This document shows positions 49,127-60,076 of a stretch of DNA of 64,000 nucleotides, piece by piece. The position numbers and the translations under genes are program-made. Location: contig NZ_AAEW02000013.1 in NCBI RefSeq assembly GCF_000167355.1, positions 51,267 to 115,266 of the forward strand. Direction: 5' to 3'. Below the pieces are notes generated by a model. It saw nothing but the letters and a program-made list of their open reading frames with translations, ran no database searches and was not told the DNA's origin. Every line of letters starts with the position of its first letter. Position 1 is the stretch's first letter. The DNA is from Desulfuromonas acetoxidans DSM 684 (GTDB taxonomy: Bacteria > Desulfobacterota > Desulfuromonadia > Desulfuromonadales > Desulfuromonadaceae).

Positions 49127-50427
49127 CAGCTTTCCGTTGGTTTGGAGCCAGCAGGCTTGCGACGACGCGGCCGACGACGTTGTGGTTTATCACCCGATTT
49201 AGAGTGCCCCTTCGGAGCCCCTTTGCCGGGCGATTTACTGTGTGCAGGTGTCTTCTTATGTTTACGTGCCGGACGCTTGAACTTCCAGGTAAACAATTCT
49301 TCCGCCGGAACTTCGCTGGGTATGGAACTGCTGATATATTCTTCAATCGCCGGCAGGTGATAGACCAAATCTTCATCCGCCATCATAATCGCCAGACCGG
49401 AGGCTCCAGCTCGGGCGGTGCGGCCAATGCGATGGACATAGTCTTCCGGATCCTGAGGCACATCATAGTTGACGACATGGGTAACATCCTCAATATGGAT
49501 TCCTCGTGAAGCAACATCCGTGGCCACCAGCACCTGAACCTTGCCCTCTTTAAATTCACTGAGGATACGCATTCGCTTGACCTGGGAAATATCGCCGGAG
49601 ATCTGTGCGGCTTTGACGTCATTAGCCTGGAGAACCCGAGTGACATAATCGGTATCACGCTTGGTGTTGGCAAACACCATCACTCGTCCGTCTGCCATCC
49701 GCCCATTCAACAAACCAAGCAACAAAGGAATTTTTTCCTTGGCGCCAACATGGTACACGATCTGCTCAACACGCTCTGCAGTCACCTGCTCCGGCTCAAT
49801 CTGCACCTTTTCCGCTTCGTTCATAAAATCGTAGGCCAGCTCCATGACCCGCGGTGACAGAGTCGCCGAAAACAGCATGGTCTGTCGTTTATCATAGGAG
49901 GGCAAGCGGCGCAAAATGAAACGCAGATCACTGATAAAGCCCATATCAAACATGCGGTCGGCTTCATCAATCACCAGCACTTCAATACGTTTGAAGGAGA
50001 AAACCTTTTGCTTGGCATAATCGATCAAACGTCCCGGCGTGGCCACAACAATGTCCACCCCTTTGCCAAACGCCTGGCGCTGACGGTCATAATCCACCCC
50101 GCCATATACCGGATGAATGGTTAATGGCGAATCCGGCACCAGCCCCTTGGCATCTTCACAGATCTGCACCACCAGCTCACGGGTTGGCGCCATAATCAAC
50201 GCACGTGGATTCTCTGACGTCGGTTGCGGGTTGTTGAGCAGGCGGGTATAGAGGGCAATCAGAAAAGCGGCTGTTTTACCGGTTCCAGTCTGGGCCTGGG
50301 CAGCGATATCGCGACCATTCAAGGCAAGCGGAATGGCCTGCTCTTGCACCGGGGTCAGTTCGGAAAAACCGAGCTGCACCACTCCCTGCTGAACCAGTTC
50401 GGGAAGATTGAGGGTATCAAAACGCAT
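49126..50427 (-). CDS. DEAD-box RNA helicase (RhlE-like)
   Basis: 433 residues with Q motif, motif I AQTGTGKT, PTREL, DEAD (VIDEADRMFDMGF), SAT and HRIGRTARAG. The last ~55 residues are a basic Lys/Arg/Pro/Ser tail, typical of RhlE-type helicases acting on ribosomal or structured RNA. It starts 14 bases after trpB, inside the trp operon. Exact RNA target unknown. Confidence 0.93.
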   Translation of the reverse strand: MRFDTLNLPELVQQGVVQLGFSELTPVQEQAIPLALNGRDIAAQAQTGTGKTAAFLIALYTRLLNNPQPTSENPRALIMAPTRELVVQICEDAKGLVPDSPLTIHPVYGGVDYDRQRQAFGKGVDIVVATPGRLIDYAKQKVFSFKRIEVLVIDEADRMFDMGFISDLRFILRRLPSYDKRQTMLFSATLSPRVMELAYDFMNEAEKVQIEPEQVTAERVEQIVYHVGAKEKIPLLLGLLNGRMADGRVMVFANTKRDTDYVTRVLQANDVKAAQISGDISQVKRMRILSEFKEGKVQVLVATDVASRGIHIEDVTHVVNYDVPQDPEDYVHRIGRTARAGASGLAIMMADEDLVYHLPAIEEYISSSIPSEVPAEELFTWKFKRPARKHKKTPAHSKSPGKGAPKGHSKSGDKPQRRRPRRRKPAGSKPTES

Positions 50428-50441
50428 AAGACTCCTTGTCG

Positions 50442-51641
50442 TTACAACTGCACGCCGAACGCTTCAGCGACGGTATGCATATCTTTGTCACCACGACCGG
50501 ACAGGTTCATGATGATAATCTGCTCTTTGCTCATGGTTGGTGCCAACTTGATCACCTGGGCCACGGCATGGGCACTCTCCAACGCGGGGATAATCCCTTC
50601 GAGTTGGGTCAATTTTTTAAAACCTTCCAAAGCCTCATCATCACTGATGGCCATATATTCGGCTCGCTTGATATCATGCAGCAGGGCATGCTCCGGACCG
50701 ACACCGGGATAATCCAGCCCTGCGGAAATGGAGTGCGCATGATTGATCTGGCCATCGTCGTCTTGAAGCAGGAAAGTTTTATTACCATGCAGCACGCCAA
50801 CTTTCCCGGCGCTGATGCTGGCAGCATGCTTGTCGGTATCCACTCCCAACCCGGCGGCTTCGACCCCCATCAGACGCACAGTTTCATCATCAATGAACGG
50901 ATAAAAAATCCCCATGGCATTGGACCCGCCACCGATACAGGCGACCACGGCATCGGGCAGTTTCCCTTCAGCGCTCAGGATTTGTTCACGCGCCTCACGA
51001 CCGATCACCGCCTGAAAATCACGGACCAGTTGCGGATAGGGATGAGGTCCGGCCACGGTTCCAATAACATAGAACGTATCTCGGACATGCGTTACCCAGT
51101 GACGCAACGCATCGTTCATGGCATCCTTCAGAGTGGCCGTGCCACTTGTAACACCATGCACTTTGGCGCCAAGCAGTTTCATGCGGAAGACATTCAGCGA
51201 CTGGCGACGGATATCCTCCGTGCCCATAAAAACCTCACATTCGAGCCCAAAGCGCGCCGCCACCGTAGCCGTCGCCACGCCGTGTTGACCTGCACCGGTC
51301 TCGGCAATCACCTTCTTTTTTCCCATTCGCTTAGCCAGCAGCACCTGGCCAACAGTATTATTGACCTTATGAGCACCGGTGTGATTCAGATCTTCGCGCT
51401 TCAGATAAATCTTAGCGCCACCAAGATGCTCGGTCAATCGCTCGGCATAATAGAGCGGACTGGGGCGACCAACATAGTGGTTGAGATAATAGTGGAACTC
51501 TTTGTCAAACTCAGGATCAGCGATGGCTTCCTTATAGGCCTGTTCCAGCTCCAGCAGGGCCGGCATCAGGGTTTCCGCCACATAGCGTCCGCCAAACTGG
51601 CCAAAATGACCTCTTGGATCCGGGTATGAATACATCGACAT
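50442..51641 (-). CDS. trpB: Tryptophan synthase beta subunit
   Basis: 399-residue PLP enzyme joining indole and serine. The PLP lysine is Lys92 in [10 protein letters not shown], and the phosphate-binding loop reads [10 protein letters not shown]. This is the TrpB1 type that pairs with TrpA. It begins two bases after trpF. Confidence 0.97.
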   Translation of the reverse strand: MSMYSYPDPRGHFGQFGGRYVAETLMPALLELEQAYKEAIADPEFDKEFHYYLNHYVGRPSPLYYAERLTEHLGGAKIYLKREDLNHTGAHKVNNTVGQVLLAKRMGKKKVIAETGAGQHGVATATVAARFGLECEVFMGTEDIRRQSLNVFRMKLLGAKVHGVTSGTATLKDAMNDALRHWVTHVRDTFYVIGTVAGPHPYPQLVRDFQAVIGREAREQILSAEGKLPDAVVACIGGGSNAMGIFYPFIDDETVRLMGVEAAGLGVDTDKHAASISAGKVGVLHGNKTFLLQDDDGQINHAHSISAGLDYPGVGPEHALLHDIKRAEYMAISDDEALEGFKKLTQLEGIIPALESAHAVAQVIKLAPTMSKEQIIIMNLSGRGDKDMHTVAEAFGVQL

Positions 51642-51643
51642 GA

Positions 51644-52285
51644 TTAACTCCTGGCGTTTTTAGCGTGGTATACAAAGGCGCTCATCAGCGCCGGATCTTT
51701 GACTCCCGGGGCGCTCTCCACCCCACTGGAGACATCAACGGCATAAGGGCTAACGTCACGCACCGCCTCGGCGACATTGTCCGGCGTCAATCCGCCGGCA
51801 AGAATGACAATATTTTTCTCGGCGGCCTGACGTGCCAGATCCCAGCGTCCCACCTTGCCGGTTCCACCGTAGGCCTGGTCACACCAGGCATCGAGCAACA
51901 GGGAGGTGACTGGATAGCGGTCGATTCCGACCAGGCTTTCCTCATCGCGAATGCGCAACGCTTTGACAACTCGGGCTGCGGAGCAGTGGCATTGCTCCGG
52001 CAATTCGTCACCGTGCAGCTGAACAACATCGAGCTGGCAGGTTGTCACGATATCGTCAATCACCGCCGACTGCTCGTTAACGAACAGTCCCACAGTGGTG
52101 ACAAACGCAGGCAACTGTCGGATGATGTGCGCCGCCGTTTCAGGCGCAATATAGCGGGAACTCCGCGAATAAAACACAAACCCCAGAGCATCGGCACCGG
52201 CTTCGACGGCGGCCAGAGCATCCTTTAACGAGGTAATCCCGCAGATTTTCACCTTGACGTCGGCGAAGCGCACAGCGTCAGACAC
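51644..52285 (-). CDS. trpF: Phosphoribosylanthranilate isomerase
   Basis: 213-residue TIM barrel. [15 protein letters not shown] carries the catalytic Cys; [12 protein letters not shown] is the phosphate site. GTG at 52285 is chosen because GGAGG lies five bases upstream and it overlaps the trpC stop by eight bases; the open frame to 52321 would overlap trpC further without support. Confidence 0.94.
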   Translation of the reverse strand: MSDAVRFADVKVKICGITSLKDALAAVEAGADALGFVFYSRSSRYIAPETAAHIIRQLPAFVTTVGLFVNEQSAVIDDIVTTCQLDVVQLHGDELPEQCHCSAARVVKALRIRDEESLVGIDRYPVTSLLLDAWCDQAYGGTGKVGRWDLARQAAEKNIVILAGGLTPDNVAEAVRDVSPYAVDVSSGVESAPGVKDPALMSAFVYHAKNARS

Positions 52286-53069
52286 CGGTGCCTCCAAGAA
52301 GTTGCGCCAGCTTGGCAGCAAAATCCCCTTCGCGCATCAGGCTTTCACCGATAAGAAAGGCTCCGGCACCGGCTTTTCGCAAACGGGAGATCGACGCGTA
52401 ATCCTGAATACCGCTTTCTGAAACCACCAGCCGCGAGCTGGGGATGTTCGGCAACAACCGCTCACTAACGGCCAGATCAGTAACAAATGTTTTCAGGCAG
52501 CGGTTATTCACGCCAATCAGAGTGCAGTCCGTCTGCAAAGCGATAGCAAGCTCTTCCTCATTGTGCACTTCAAGCAGAACATCGAGCTCCAGTTCTCGGG
52601 CCAGCGCATGAAATTTCTGCAGTTGCGAGAGATCTAGAGCGGCGGCTATCAACAAGATGGCATCGGCACCAAAAGCCCGTGCCTCATAAATCTGATGGGC
52701 ATCAATGATAAAATCCTTGCGCAGTAGCGGCAACTGAACCTCAGCGGCAATCTGCTGGAGGAAGTCAAGATGGCCGTAAAAAAAGGTTTCATCCGTTAAC
52801 ACCGACAAACACGTGGCTCCTGCCGCTTCATAGCCTTTGGCAATGGCCACAGGATCAAAATCTTCACGGATAATTCCTTTGGAAGGGGAGCCTTTTTTCA
52901 CCTCGGCAATAATGGCCACCCCATCAACGGCGCGCTGACGCAAGCATTTCTCAAAACCACGCGTCGCCGGAGCCTGAGCAATCCAATCCACTAACTGCTC
53001 GACGCAATAACGTTGCTTGGCGCTGGCTACTTCGATCTGTTTATGAGCAAGAATCTTATCGAGAATCAT
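52278..53069 (-). CDS. trpC: Indole-3-glycerol phosphate synthase
   Basis: 263-residue enzyme closing the indole ring. [10 protein letters not shown] with catalytic Lys, LLRKDFIID and VSESGI are present. It is a stand-alone TrpC, not fused to TrpF. It overlaps trpD by four bases. Confidence 0.97.
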   Translation of the reverse strand: MILDKILAHKQIEVASAKQRYCVEQLVDWIAQAPATRGFEKCLRQRAVDGVAIIAEVKKGSPSKGIIREDFDPVAIAKGYEAAGATCLSVLTDETFFYGHLDFLQQIAAEVQLPLLRKDFIIDAHQIYEARAFGADAILLIAAALDLSQLQKFHALARELELDVLLEVHNEEELAIALQTDCTLIGVNNRCLKTFVTDLAVSERLLPNIPSSRLVVSESGIQDYASISRLRKAGAGAFLIGESLMREGDFAAKLAQLLGGTGV

Positions 53070-54115
53070 TGGTTGGTCATCCGAATCAAACCTTCAAGTT
53101 TCACCGTGGCCAGACCGGTATCAATGGTTTGTCGGGCCATATCCAACCCCGCACCAAGATCATCCACGACACCGGCGGCGACCAGGGCAAACGCACTGTT
53201 AAGCAACACGACATCCCGTTTCGGGCCAGGTTTCCCATGCAGGATATCTCGAACAATGCTCGCATTGGCTTTGGCATCGCCGCCCTGCAGGTCTTCCAGG
53301 ACACAGCAACTCAAGCCGAAATCTTCCGGGGTGACTGTCGACAGGGTTATCTCGCCATCGTCAATACGGGCAATGTCTGTCGGTCCGGTCAAGGTCACCT
53401 CATCCATACCGTCACTGCCATGAACAACAAAACCACGTTTACAACCCAGGTGACACAACACCTCTGCCAGTGGCTTAACGAGATCTTTACGATACACACC
53501 CAGCACCTGGCGATCCGCTCTAGCCGGATTGGTCAACGGACCAAGCACGTTAAAAATAGTACGGATCCCGATCTCCCGACGCGGACCAATGGCGTATTTC
53601 ATCGCACCGTGCAGAGCCGGGGCATAAAGAAAACCGACATTCAATTCATCAATACAGGATTCAACCACGGCCGGCGTGACATCGAGATTAACCCCGAGTT
53701 CCTCCAGCACATCGGCACTGCCGCAAGCCGAAGAGACACTGCGATTGCCATGCTTGGCGACCTTGATACCACAGGCAGCGACCACAAAGGCGACGGTGGT
53801 GGAAATATTAAAACTTTTAGTGCCACTGCCACCGGTTCCACAGGTATCGAGAATGGTCTCTTGATCGGTGTTGATCTCTTCGCGGTCGATGTCCAACGCT
53901 GCACCAACGCGGATCGGCGTCGCATGAGCACGCATCACTCGCGCAGCACCGCTGATTTCGGCAACGGTTTCCCCTTTAAGACGCAAAGCGGTGATAAATG
54001 CACCAATCTGGGCCGGAGTCGCTTCACCGCCCATGATCTGATTCATCACATCCACCATCTGATTTTCAGTCAGGTCGTGGCCGTCAACGACACGACCAAT
54101 GGCTGCTTTAATCAT
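53066..54115 (-). CDS. trpD: Anthranilate phosphoribosyltransferase
   Basis: 349 residues, PRPP-dependent. [39 protein letters not shown] and the HG(S)DGMDE motif are present. The ATG at 54115 overlaps the trpG stop by four bases (ATGA); the open frame continues upstream but inside trpG. Not fused to trpG. Confidence 0.96.
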   Translation of the reverse strand: MIKAAIGRVVDGHDLTENQMVDVMNQIMGGEATPAQIGAFITALRLKGETVAEISGAARVMRAHATPIRVGAALDIDREEINTDQETILDTCGTGGSGTKSFNISTTVAFVVAACGIKVAKHGNRSVSSACGSADVLEELGVNLDVTPAVVESCIDELNVGFLYAPALHGAMKYAIGPRREIGIRTIFNVLGPLTNPARADRQVLGVYRKDLVKPLAEVLCHLGCKRGFVVHGSDGMDEVTLTGPTDIARIDDGEITLSTVTPEDFGLSCCVLEDLQGGDAKANASIVRDILHGKPGPKRDVVLLNSAFALVAAGVVDDLGAGLDMARQTIDTGLATVKLEGLIRMTNQ

Positions 54116-54699
54116 GACTCCCTCCAGAATTGCTCTGCCAGGTCGAGATAATTCTGCAATAAAGGCTTTCCGGCCAGAGACAGAATTGACTCCGGATGAA
54201 ATTGTACACCCCAAATGGCCAGCTCTTTATGCGCAACCCCCATAATCATATCGCGATCGGTCCAGCAGGTCACCTCCAGACATGAGGGGATCGTGGCTCG
54301 CTCGATGACCAGAGAATGATAACGGGTGGCGTCAAACGGGTTGTCAAGTCCGGCAAACAGATCTGTGCCTTTGTGGTACATAGCACTGGTTTTGCCGTGC
54401 ATCAATTCGTCTGCGCGAACAATATTGCCGCCAAAGGCTTCGCCAATGGCTTGATGCCCAAGGCAAACACCGAGAATCGGCAGCTTTCCAGCAAAATATT
54501 GAATAGCTTCCACCGAGATTCCCGCTTCGCGGGGCGTACAGGGGCCGGGAGAGATGACAAGCTTCTCCGGATGTAATGCGGCAATTTCGTCAACAGTGAT
54601 AGCGTCATTGCGATAGACCACCACCTCTTCTCCCAGTTCCCGAAAATACTGGACCAGATTATAGGTAAAGGAGTCGTAATTATCAATCATCAGCAACAT
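54112..54699 (-). CDS. trpG: Anthranilate synthase glutaminase component
   Basis: 195-residue class I glutamine amidotransferase supplying ammonia to TrpE. The nucleophile is Cys79 in [11 protein letters not shown], and FHPESILS holds the His-Glu pair. A PabA role as well is possible, because related small subunits can serve both pathways. Its ATG overlaps the trpE stop by one base. Confidence 0.95.
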   Translation of the reverse strand: MLLMIDNYDSFTYNLVQYFRELGEEVVVYRNDAITVDEIAALHPEKLVISPGPCTPREAGISVEAIQYFAGKLPILGVCLGHQAIGEAFGGNIVRADELMHGKTSAMYHKGTDLFAGLDNPFDATRYHSLVIERATIPSCLEVTCWTDRDMIMGVAHKELAIWGVQFHPESILSLAGKPLLQNYLDLAEQFWRES

Positions 54700-56177
54700 T
54701 ATTCGAGACCTCCTTCAGCCATCTCAATGGCCTTCATCACCCCTTTGGCCTTGTTGATGGTTTCCTCGTATTCTGCCACCGGCGAGGAGTCAGCAACAAT
54801 TCCGGCTCCAGCCTGCAGGTGAACCCTATTGTCGTGAATAACAAGGGTGCGAATGGCAATCGCCATATCCATATTGCCGGAAAACGAAAAATAGCCCACA
54901 GCACCGCCATAAATCTCTCGGCGTTGTGGTTCCATCTCATCGATAATTTCCATCGCTCGGATCTTCGGAGCACCACTCAACGTCCCCGCCGGGAATGTTG
55001 CACGAAATACATCAAATGCGTCCATATTGTTATCAAGAACACCGCGGACATTGGAGACAATATGCATAACGTGAGAATAACGCTCAATAACTTTGAGTTC
55101 ACTGATATTGACACTGCCGGTGCGACAGATACGACCGAGATCATTGCGGCCAAGATCGACAAGCATGACATGCTCAGCCAGCTCTTTCGGATCCTCAAGA
55201 AGCTCCCTCTCAAAAACTTCGTCCTCTTCAACGGTCTTGCCGCGTGGTCGCGTTCCGGCAATGGGACGCACTTCAACGACATCGTCCTCTTTACGCACCA
55301 GCACTTCTGGTGAAGCCCCAACCACCAATGTGGCACCGAAACGCAAAAAGAACATATAGGGAGACGGATTGATCGTACGCAAAGAGCGATAAATATCGAA
55401 AGGATCGGCCTTGAGTTCAGCAGAGAACCGCTGAGATAAAACCACCTGAATGACATCCCCAGAACGAACATACTCCTTACACTGCTCAACAGCTTCGAGA
55501 AATTGAGGCTTAGAAAAATTGGCGCTAAACTGGTGCTGTCCTTGCGGCTTGCACGCTTCAACGGCACGAGGTTGACGCAGCTTGCTGATCAACGCGTGAA
55601 TTGTGCGAACAGCCTCATCGTAGACATGTTGCAAGTCAACATCCTTTTCAATGTGAACATTGCACACCACTTTAATTTTTTGTTGGCGGTTATCAAAAAT
55701 CAGAATCGAATCGGTCAGGATAAAACAACTGTCATACGCACCGATATCAGCAGGATTGCCATCAGGAAGTTTCTCAACATAACGCACCATATCATAGCCG
55801 AGATAGCCAACCGCACCACCACAAAAGCGGGGTAAACCGTCCATTTCAACCGGTTGATAACGGCTCAGCAGAGTGCGAAGCACCTCAAGCGGATCATCAC
55901 TGTCACCACTTTCATCGACCTGTCCATTACGAACTATCTCGTAGTGATCGCCGCGTGTGCGAAAAACACACCCCGCCCCACTGCCCAACAAGGAATAGCG
56001 CGCCCACTTTTCTCCGCCTTCGATACTCTCAAGTAAAAACGACAACTCACCGTTATCGATTTTTTTAAACGCCGAAACCGGGGTTTCCATATCGGCTAGA
56101 ATCTCTGCATAAACAGGAATCAGGTTCCCTGTCGCAGACAACGCCTTGAATTCTGAAAATGTGGGTGTAATTTTCAT
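54699..56177 (-). CDS. trpE: Anthranilate synthase component I
   Basis: 492 residues; makes anthranilate from chorismate. The Trp feedback pocket LLES...S is present (48-51, Ser62), so the enzyme should be Trp-inhibited. The catalytic part has [18 protein letters not shown] and [13 protein letters not shown] at 56177 with GAGG six bases upstream is chosen over a GTG four codons earlier. Only 81 bases separate it from the rplQ stop, and most of those are taken by a terminator-like hairpin. Confidence 0.96.
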   Translation of the reverse strand: MKITPTFSEFKALSATGNLIPVYAEILADMETPVSAFKKIDNGELSFLLESIEGGEKWARYSLLGSGAGCVFRTRGDHYEIVRNGQVDESGDSDDPLEVLRTLLSRYQPVEMDGLPRFCGGAVGYLGYDMVRYVEKLPDGNPADIGAYDSCFILTDSILIFDNRQQKIKVVCNVHIEKDVDLQHVYDEAVRTIHALISKLRQPRAVEACKPQGQHQFSANFSKPQFLEAVEQCKEYVRSGDVIQVVLSQRFSAELKADPFDIYRSLRTINPSPYMFFLRFGATLVVGASPEVLVRKEDDVVEVRPIAGTRPRGKTVEEDEVFERELLEDPKELAEHVMLVDLGRNDLGRICRTGSVNISELKVIERYSHVMHIVSNVRGVLDNNMDAFDVFRATFPAGTLSGAPKIRAMEIIDEMEPQRREIYGGAVGYFSFSGNMDMAIAIRTLVIHDNRVHLQAGAGIVADSSPVAEYEETINKAKGVMKAIEMAEGGLE

Positions 56178-56202
56178 CGACGTCCTCACTGAACAGTTAG
56201 AA

Positions 56203-56233
56203 AAAAAGGCAAGGGAAATCCCCTTGCCTTTTT
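56203..56233 (-). terminator. Terminator between rplQ and trpE
   Basis: Stem GGCAAGGG / CCCTTGCC, extended by A/T pairs, with loop AAATC and a run of A7 on the plus strand, i.e. a T7 tract on the minus strand. It closes the ribosomal cluster 26 bases after the rplQ stop and 25 bases before the trpE ATG; it could also work as an attenuator for the trp genes. Confidence 0.88.
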
Positions 56234-56258
56234 ATACGCTTACTATATTGCCACCGGA

Positions 56259-56630
56259 TTATTCGGCAGCTTGCTCTTGATCAACAAACTCAATAATAGA
56301 GACCGGAGCGTTATCACCGAGGCGGTTACCCACTTTGATAATACGGGTATAACCACCAGCACGCTCAGAAAAACGCGGTGCAAGGCGATCAAACAGCTTG
56401 GCGACAACTTCCTTCTCACGGATAACACTCAGTGCCTGACGGCGCGCATGCAGATCGCCACGCTTACCTAAAGTAATCATTTTCTCAGCGATCTTACGAA
56501 CTTCTTTAGCACGAGCATCCGTCGTTGTGATGCGCTCGTGATCGATCAACGACGTAACCATGTTACGCAGCATCGCAGCACGATGACTTGAATTGCGACC
56601 TAAACGGCGGCCTGACTTATTGTGACGCAT
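56259..56630 (-). CDS. rplQ: Ribosomal protein L17
   Basis: 123 residues, last gene of the alpha cluster. [24 protein letters not shown] and [14 protein letters not shown] are diagnostic. It follows rpoA by 32 bases. Confidence 0.98.
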   Translation of the reverse strand: MRHNKSGRRLGRNSSHRAAMLRNMVTSLIDHERITTTDARAKEVRKIAEKMITLGKRGDLHARRQALSVIREKEVVAKLFDRLAPRFSERAGGYTRIIKVGNRLGDNAPVSIIEFVDQEQAAE

Positions 56631-56662
56631 TGTTACGATCCTTTCTATGCGTAGTCAGTGAA

Positions 56663-57679
56663 CTAGATTTCTTCCCGACTTTTCTGCAGAACTTTAAGAT
56701 ATTCAGGGTCCGGGAAGTTCTCAAGTTTCATTCCCAAGGTCAAACCCATTTCAGCCAAGATATCTTTGATTTCGTTAAGTGACTTACGACCGAAATTCTG
56801 AGTTTTCAGCATTTCAGCTTCCGTCTTCTGGACCAGATCACCAATCAAGGAGATACGTGCATTCTTAAGGCAATTCGCACTGCGTACCGACAACTCGAGT
56901 TCCTCAACGCTGCGATACAAATTCTCATTGATCTTCTGAACTTCCTCCTCTTCCGGCTCCTCCTCAGGGATCTGCTCTTCATCAAAGTTGATGAACATCT
57001 GCAGATGCTCTTTGAGAATCTTTGCCGAATAGGCGACAGCATCTTCCGGCTTAACACTGGCATCCGTCCAGACTTCCAGTGTCAGCTTGTCATAATCAGT
57101 AATCTGACCGACACGGGCATTGGTGACAGCATAATTCACCTTTTTAATCGGTGAAAAAATCGAATCGATGGGAATCGTTCCGACAGGTGCCTTATCATCA
57201 CGATTGCGCTCTGCGGTAACATACCCTTTGCCCATGGAAACGACCATATCGATCTCTACATCAGCTTCCTTGGTGCAGGTTGCAATATACAAATCCGGAT
57301 TTAGAATTTCGACATTCGAATCCGTGACAATATCTCCTGCCGTGATAACACCAGCACCTTTTTTAACGATGCGAATATTACGACTTTCCTGACCTTCGAG
57401 ACGGAGCAAAACTGACTTCAGGTTAAGAATAATGTCCGTAACATCCTCTGTCACGCCCGGAACAGTCGAGAATTCGTGAAGAACGCCCTTGATTCTTACT
57501 GAAGTGATAGCCGCTCCCTGCAGTGAAGACAACAGAATACGGCGCAATGAGTTACCAATCGTTGTACCGAAACCACGCTCGAAAGGCTCCGCAAAAAATT
57601 TGCCATAATTGGCAGTCAGGCTGCGGGAATCGACTTGAAGGCGTTTCGGCTTGATCAGATCTCTCCAGTTTTTATACAT
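56663..57679 (-). CDS. rpoA: RNA polymerase alpha subunit
   Basis: 338 residues: assembly domain (about 1-230, with [20 protein letters not shown]), an acidic linker ([13 protein letters not shown]), and the C-terminal UP-element/activator-binding domain (about 250-325, [15 protein letters not shown] and [10 protein letters not shown]). Complete and of standard length. Confidence 0.98.
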   Translation of the reverse strand: MYKNWRDLIKPKRLQVDSRSLTANYGKFFAEPFERGFGTTIGNSLRRILLSSLQGAAITSVRIKGVLHEFSTVPGVTEDVTDIILNLKSVLLRLEGQESRNIRIVKKGAGVITAGDIVTDSNVEILNPDLYIATCTKEADVEIDMVVSMGKGYVTAERNRDDKAPVGTIPIDSIFSPIKKVNYAVTNARVGQITDYDKLTLEVWTDASVKPEDAVAYSAKILKEHLQMFINFDEEQIPEEEPEEEEVQKINENLYRSVEELELSVRSANCLKNARISLIGDLVQKTEAEMLKTQNFGRKSLNEIKDILAEMGLTLGMKLENFPDPEYLKVLQKSREEI

Positions 57680-57718
57680 TCATTTTCTCCATGCTGAGGT
57701 TAGCTGAGTGATTGCGTA

Positions 57719-58339
57719 TTACTTGGAATAGAGTTCAACAATCAACTGTTCCTCGAACACAGGAGTCGTCAACTCTTCACGCGCAGGTAAAGATTTGACT
57801 GTTCCTTTAAACGCATCTCGCTCGAGTTCCAACCAGGAGGGGATTCCACGACGCATCACGCTATCAAGAGCTTCAGAGATCTTACCGATCTTACGACTCT
57901 TTTCACGAACCTCAATCACATCACCGGCACGAACAAGGTAGGAAGGAATATCAACCTTACGTCCGTTGACAAGAAAATGTCCATGACGGACAAACAGGCG
58001 AGCCTCAGAACGGGTCGAAGCCAGTCCGAGACGGAATACCATATTATCAAGACGACGCTCAAGCAATACCAGCATATTGTGACCGGTAACACCCTTCATG
58101 GCTTTCGCCTTGTCGAATACGCGACGGAATTGCTTTTCACTCAAACCATAGCAAAAACGGACTTTTTGTTTCTCCGTCAGTTGGCGAGAGTAATCGGAAG
58201 GTTTACCACGACGACCGGCGCCATGCTCACCGGGAGGGGTCGGACGACGCTCAAGCAGACGGTCATACTTCGGGTTACCATAAATATTAACCCCAAGACG
58301 TCTTACAATTTTGCCTTTAGCTGTAAAGTTTTTTGCCAT
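57719..58339 (-). CDS. rpsD: Ribosomal protein S4
   Basis: 206 residues; 16S rRNA assembly initiator. The N-terminus lacks the four zinc-binding cysteines, so it is the zinc-free form. The S4 RNA-binding domain is at about 95-155 (RRLDNMVFRLGLASTRSEA). Confidence 0.98.
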   Translation of the reverse strand: MAKNFTAKGKIVRRLGVNIYGNPKYDRLLERRPTPPGEHGAGRRGKPSDYSRQLTEKQKVRFCYGLSEKQFRRVFDKAKAMKGVTGHNMLVLLERRLDNMVFRLGLASTRSEARLFVRHGHFLVNGRKVDIPSYLVRAGDVIEVREKSRKIGKISEALDSVMRRGIPSWLELERDAFKGTVKSLPAREELTTPVFEEQLIVELYSK

Positions 58340-58387
58340 TTCAATATCCTCTGAAGTCTATCGTCAATCTGTCAAACCATCCCGTGA

Positions 58388-58783
58388 TTACACGCGACGG
58401 CGCTTGGGAGGACGACAGCCATTGTGGGGGATCGGGGTCACATCTTTGATCATCGTGACGTTCAGGCCAGCACTTTGCAGTGCACGCAGTGCCGATTCAC
58501 GACCGGAACCAGGACCTTTAACGCAAACTTCGACGTTACGCAGGCCATGCTCCTGTGCCGCCTTGGCTGCAGTTTCTGCAGCAACCTGTGCAGCGAACGG
58601 AGTACTTTTGCGCGACCCTTTAAAACCGGACCCACCTGCCGTTGCCCAGGAGATAACATTCCCACTGACATCGGCAATTGAAACGATCGTATTGTTAAAT
58701 GTCGCCTGGATATGGGCAACACCATTGACGATATTTTTTTTCGCCTTACTTTTCCTTACAACTTTTTTACCTGGCTTAGCCAT
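58388..58783 (-). CDS. rpsK: Ribosomal protein S11
   Basis: 131 residues with a basic N-terminal tail, [14 protein letters not shown] and the C-terminal [16 protein letters not shown]. Position between S13 and S4 is standard. Confidence 0.98.
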   Translation of the reverse strand: MAKPGKKVVRKSKAKKNIVNGVAHIQATFNNTIVSIADVSGNVISWATAGGSGFKGSRKSTPFAAQVAAETAAKAAQEHGLRNVEVCVKGPGSGRESALRALQSAGLNVTMIKDVTPIPHNGCRPPKRRRV

Positions 58784-58794
58784 GGTTCCTCCAA

Positions 58795-59163
58795 TTATTT
58801 CTTCTTACCGGCAACCGTTTTACGCGGTCCCTTACGGGTACGGGCATTGGTTTTCGTTTTCTGGCCACGCACAGGCAAGCCACGACGATGACGCAGACCA
58901 CGATAGTTACCCAGATCCATCATACGCTTGATGTTCATGGATACTTCACGACGCAGGTCACCTTCTACCTTCAACTCATCATCAATAATCTTACGGATCT
59001 GGCCAACTTCGGCCTCCGTCAGATCATCGGAGCGAGTACTAAAATCTACACCAGCCTGAGACAGGATGTGTTGAGACGTTGAGCGTCCGATACCGTAAAT
59101 ATAGGTCAGCGCAACTTCAATTCGTTTATTTTTCGGTAAGTCAATACCAGCAATACGTGCCAA
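58795..59163 (-). CDS. rpsM: Ribosomal protein S13
   Basis: 122 residues. [27 protein letters not shown] at the start and the basic [20 protein letters not shown] tail identify it. It lies 15 bases after rpmJ. Confidence 0.98.
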   Translation of the reverse strand: MARIAGIDLPKNKRIEVALTYIYGIGRSTSQHILSQAGVDFSTRSDDLTEAEVGQIRKIIDDELKVEGDLRREVSMNIKRMMDLGNYRGLRHRRGLPVRGQKTKTNARTRKGPRKTVAGKKK

Positions 59164-59178
59164 CTTTGTATCCTCCTA

Positions 59179-59292
59179 TTAACCCTGTCTTTGCTTATGC
59201 TTGGGGTTTTCGCAGATCACACGTAAAACACCCTTACGCTTGATCACTTTGCATTTATCACAAATGGTTTTTACAGATGCGCGAACTTTCAT
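59179..59292 (-). CDS. rpmJ: Ribosomal protein L36
   Basis: 37-residue protein beginning [15 protein letters not shown]. It has the complete Cys3-His zinc set (Cys11, Cys14, Cys27, His32), i.e. the zinc-binding form. It sits between map and rpsM; infA, which often lies here, is absent. Confidence 0.97.
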   Translation of the reverse strand: MKVRASVKTICDKCKVIKRKGVLRVICENPKHKQRQG

Positions 59293-59329
59293 TACCAACC
59301 TCTACTCGATATGTCGTACTATTAACAGT

Positions 59330-60076
59330 TTACACTCTGGTCAGTATTTCATAACCAGTTTCAGTCACCGCAACCGTGTGTTCGAAATGTGCAGACGGGC
59401 GACCATCCTGCGTCACCGCAGTCCACCCATCATCGAGCACCCGAACATGCTGAGTCCCGGCATTCACCATCGGTTCTATTGCGAGAACCATTCCCTTTTT
59501 CAGCTTGGGACCGAAACCGGGTTTTCCGTAGTTCGGTATTTGTGGATCTTCATGCAACGACCGACCAATACCGTGACCTACGAATTCCCTGACAACGGAA
59601 TAGCCTGCAGCCTCGACAACAGTTTGCACTGCAGCCGAAACATCCGACAGAGAGGCCCCAGGTGCGACCTTTTCTATCCCAGCGTCAAGAGACGCTTTGG
59701 TAACCTCCATCAAGCGAGTTTTTTCGCGATTAACGTCACCAACAGGCAACGTCACAGCCGAATCGCCATAAAAACCGTTGTAAAGGACACCAAAGTCAAT
59801 ACTTATAATATCGCCCTCAACCAGAGGTTGCTTAGTTGCAAAACCATGAACAACCGTGTGGTTTGGTGAAGCACAAATGGAACAAGGAAAACCGCCATAT
59901 CCTTTAAAAGCAGGCTTAGCTTTCCTCTTCAAACAAGCTTGTTCTGCAATGTGATCCAACTCGCAGGTTGTAATACCCGGGACGACCTTCTCACGTAGTT
60001 CCTGAAGAATTTCCGCGACCATATGACAAGAAATACGCATCTTGTCGATCTCTTGCGGAGTCTTAACAATAATCAC
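59330..60076 (-). CDS. map: Methionine aminopeptidase, type I
   Basis: 248 residues; removes the initiator Met. Metal ligands lie in DIISIDFGVLYNGFYGDSAV, GHGIGRSLHEDP and AIEPMVNAG. The start is GTG at 60076, overlapping the adk stop by four bases (GTGA). Confidence 0.96.
   Translation of the reverse strand: MIIVKTPQEIDKMRISCHMVAEILQELREKVVPGITTCELDHIAEQACLKRKAKPAFKGYGGFPCSICASPNHTVVHGFATKQPLVEGDIISIDFGVLYNGFYGDSAVTLPVGDVNREKTRLMEVTKASLDAGIEKVAPGASLSDVSAAVQTVVEAAGYSVVREFVGHGIGRSLHEDPQIPNYGKPGFGPKLKKGMVLAIEPMVNAGTQHVRVLDDGWTAVTQDGRPSAHFEHTVAVTETGYEILTRV

Noticed and set aside
50436..51629. 397-codon open frame on the plus strand opposite trpB
   Set aside because: Low-complexity mirrored codons of trpB; no independent evidence of coding.
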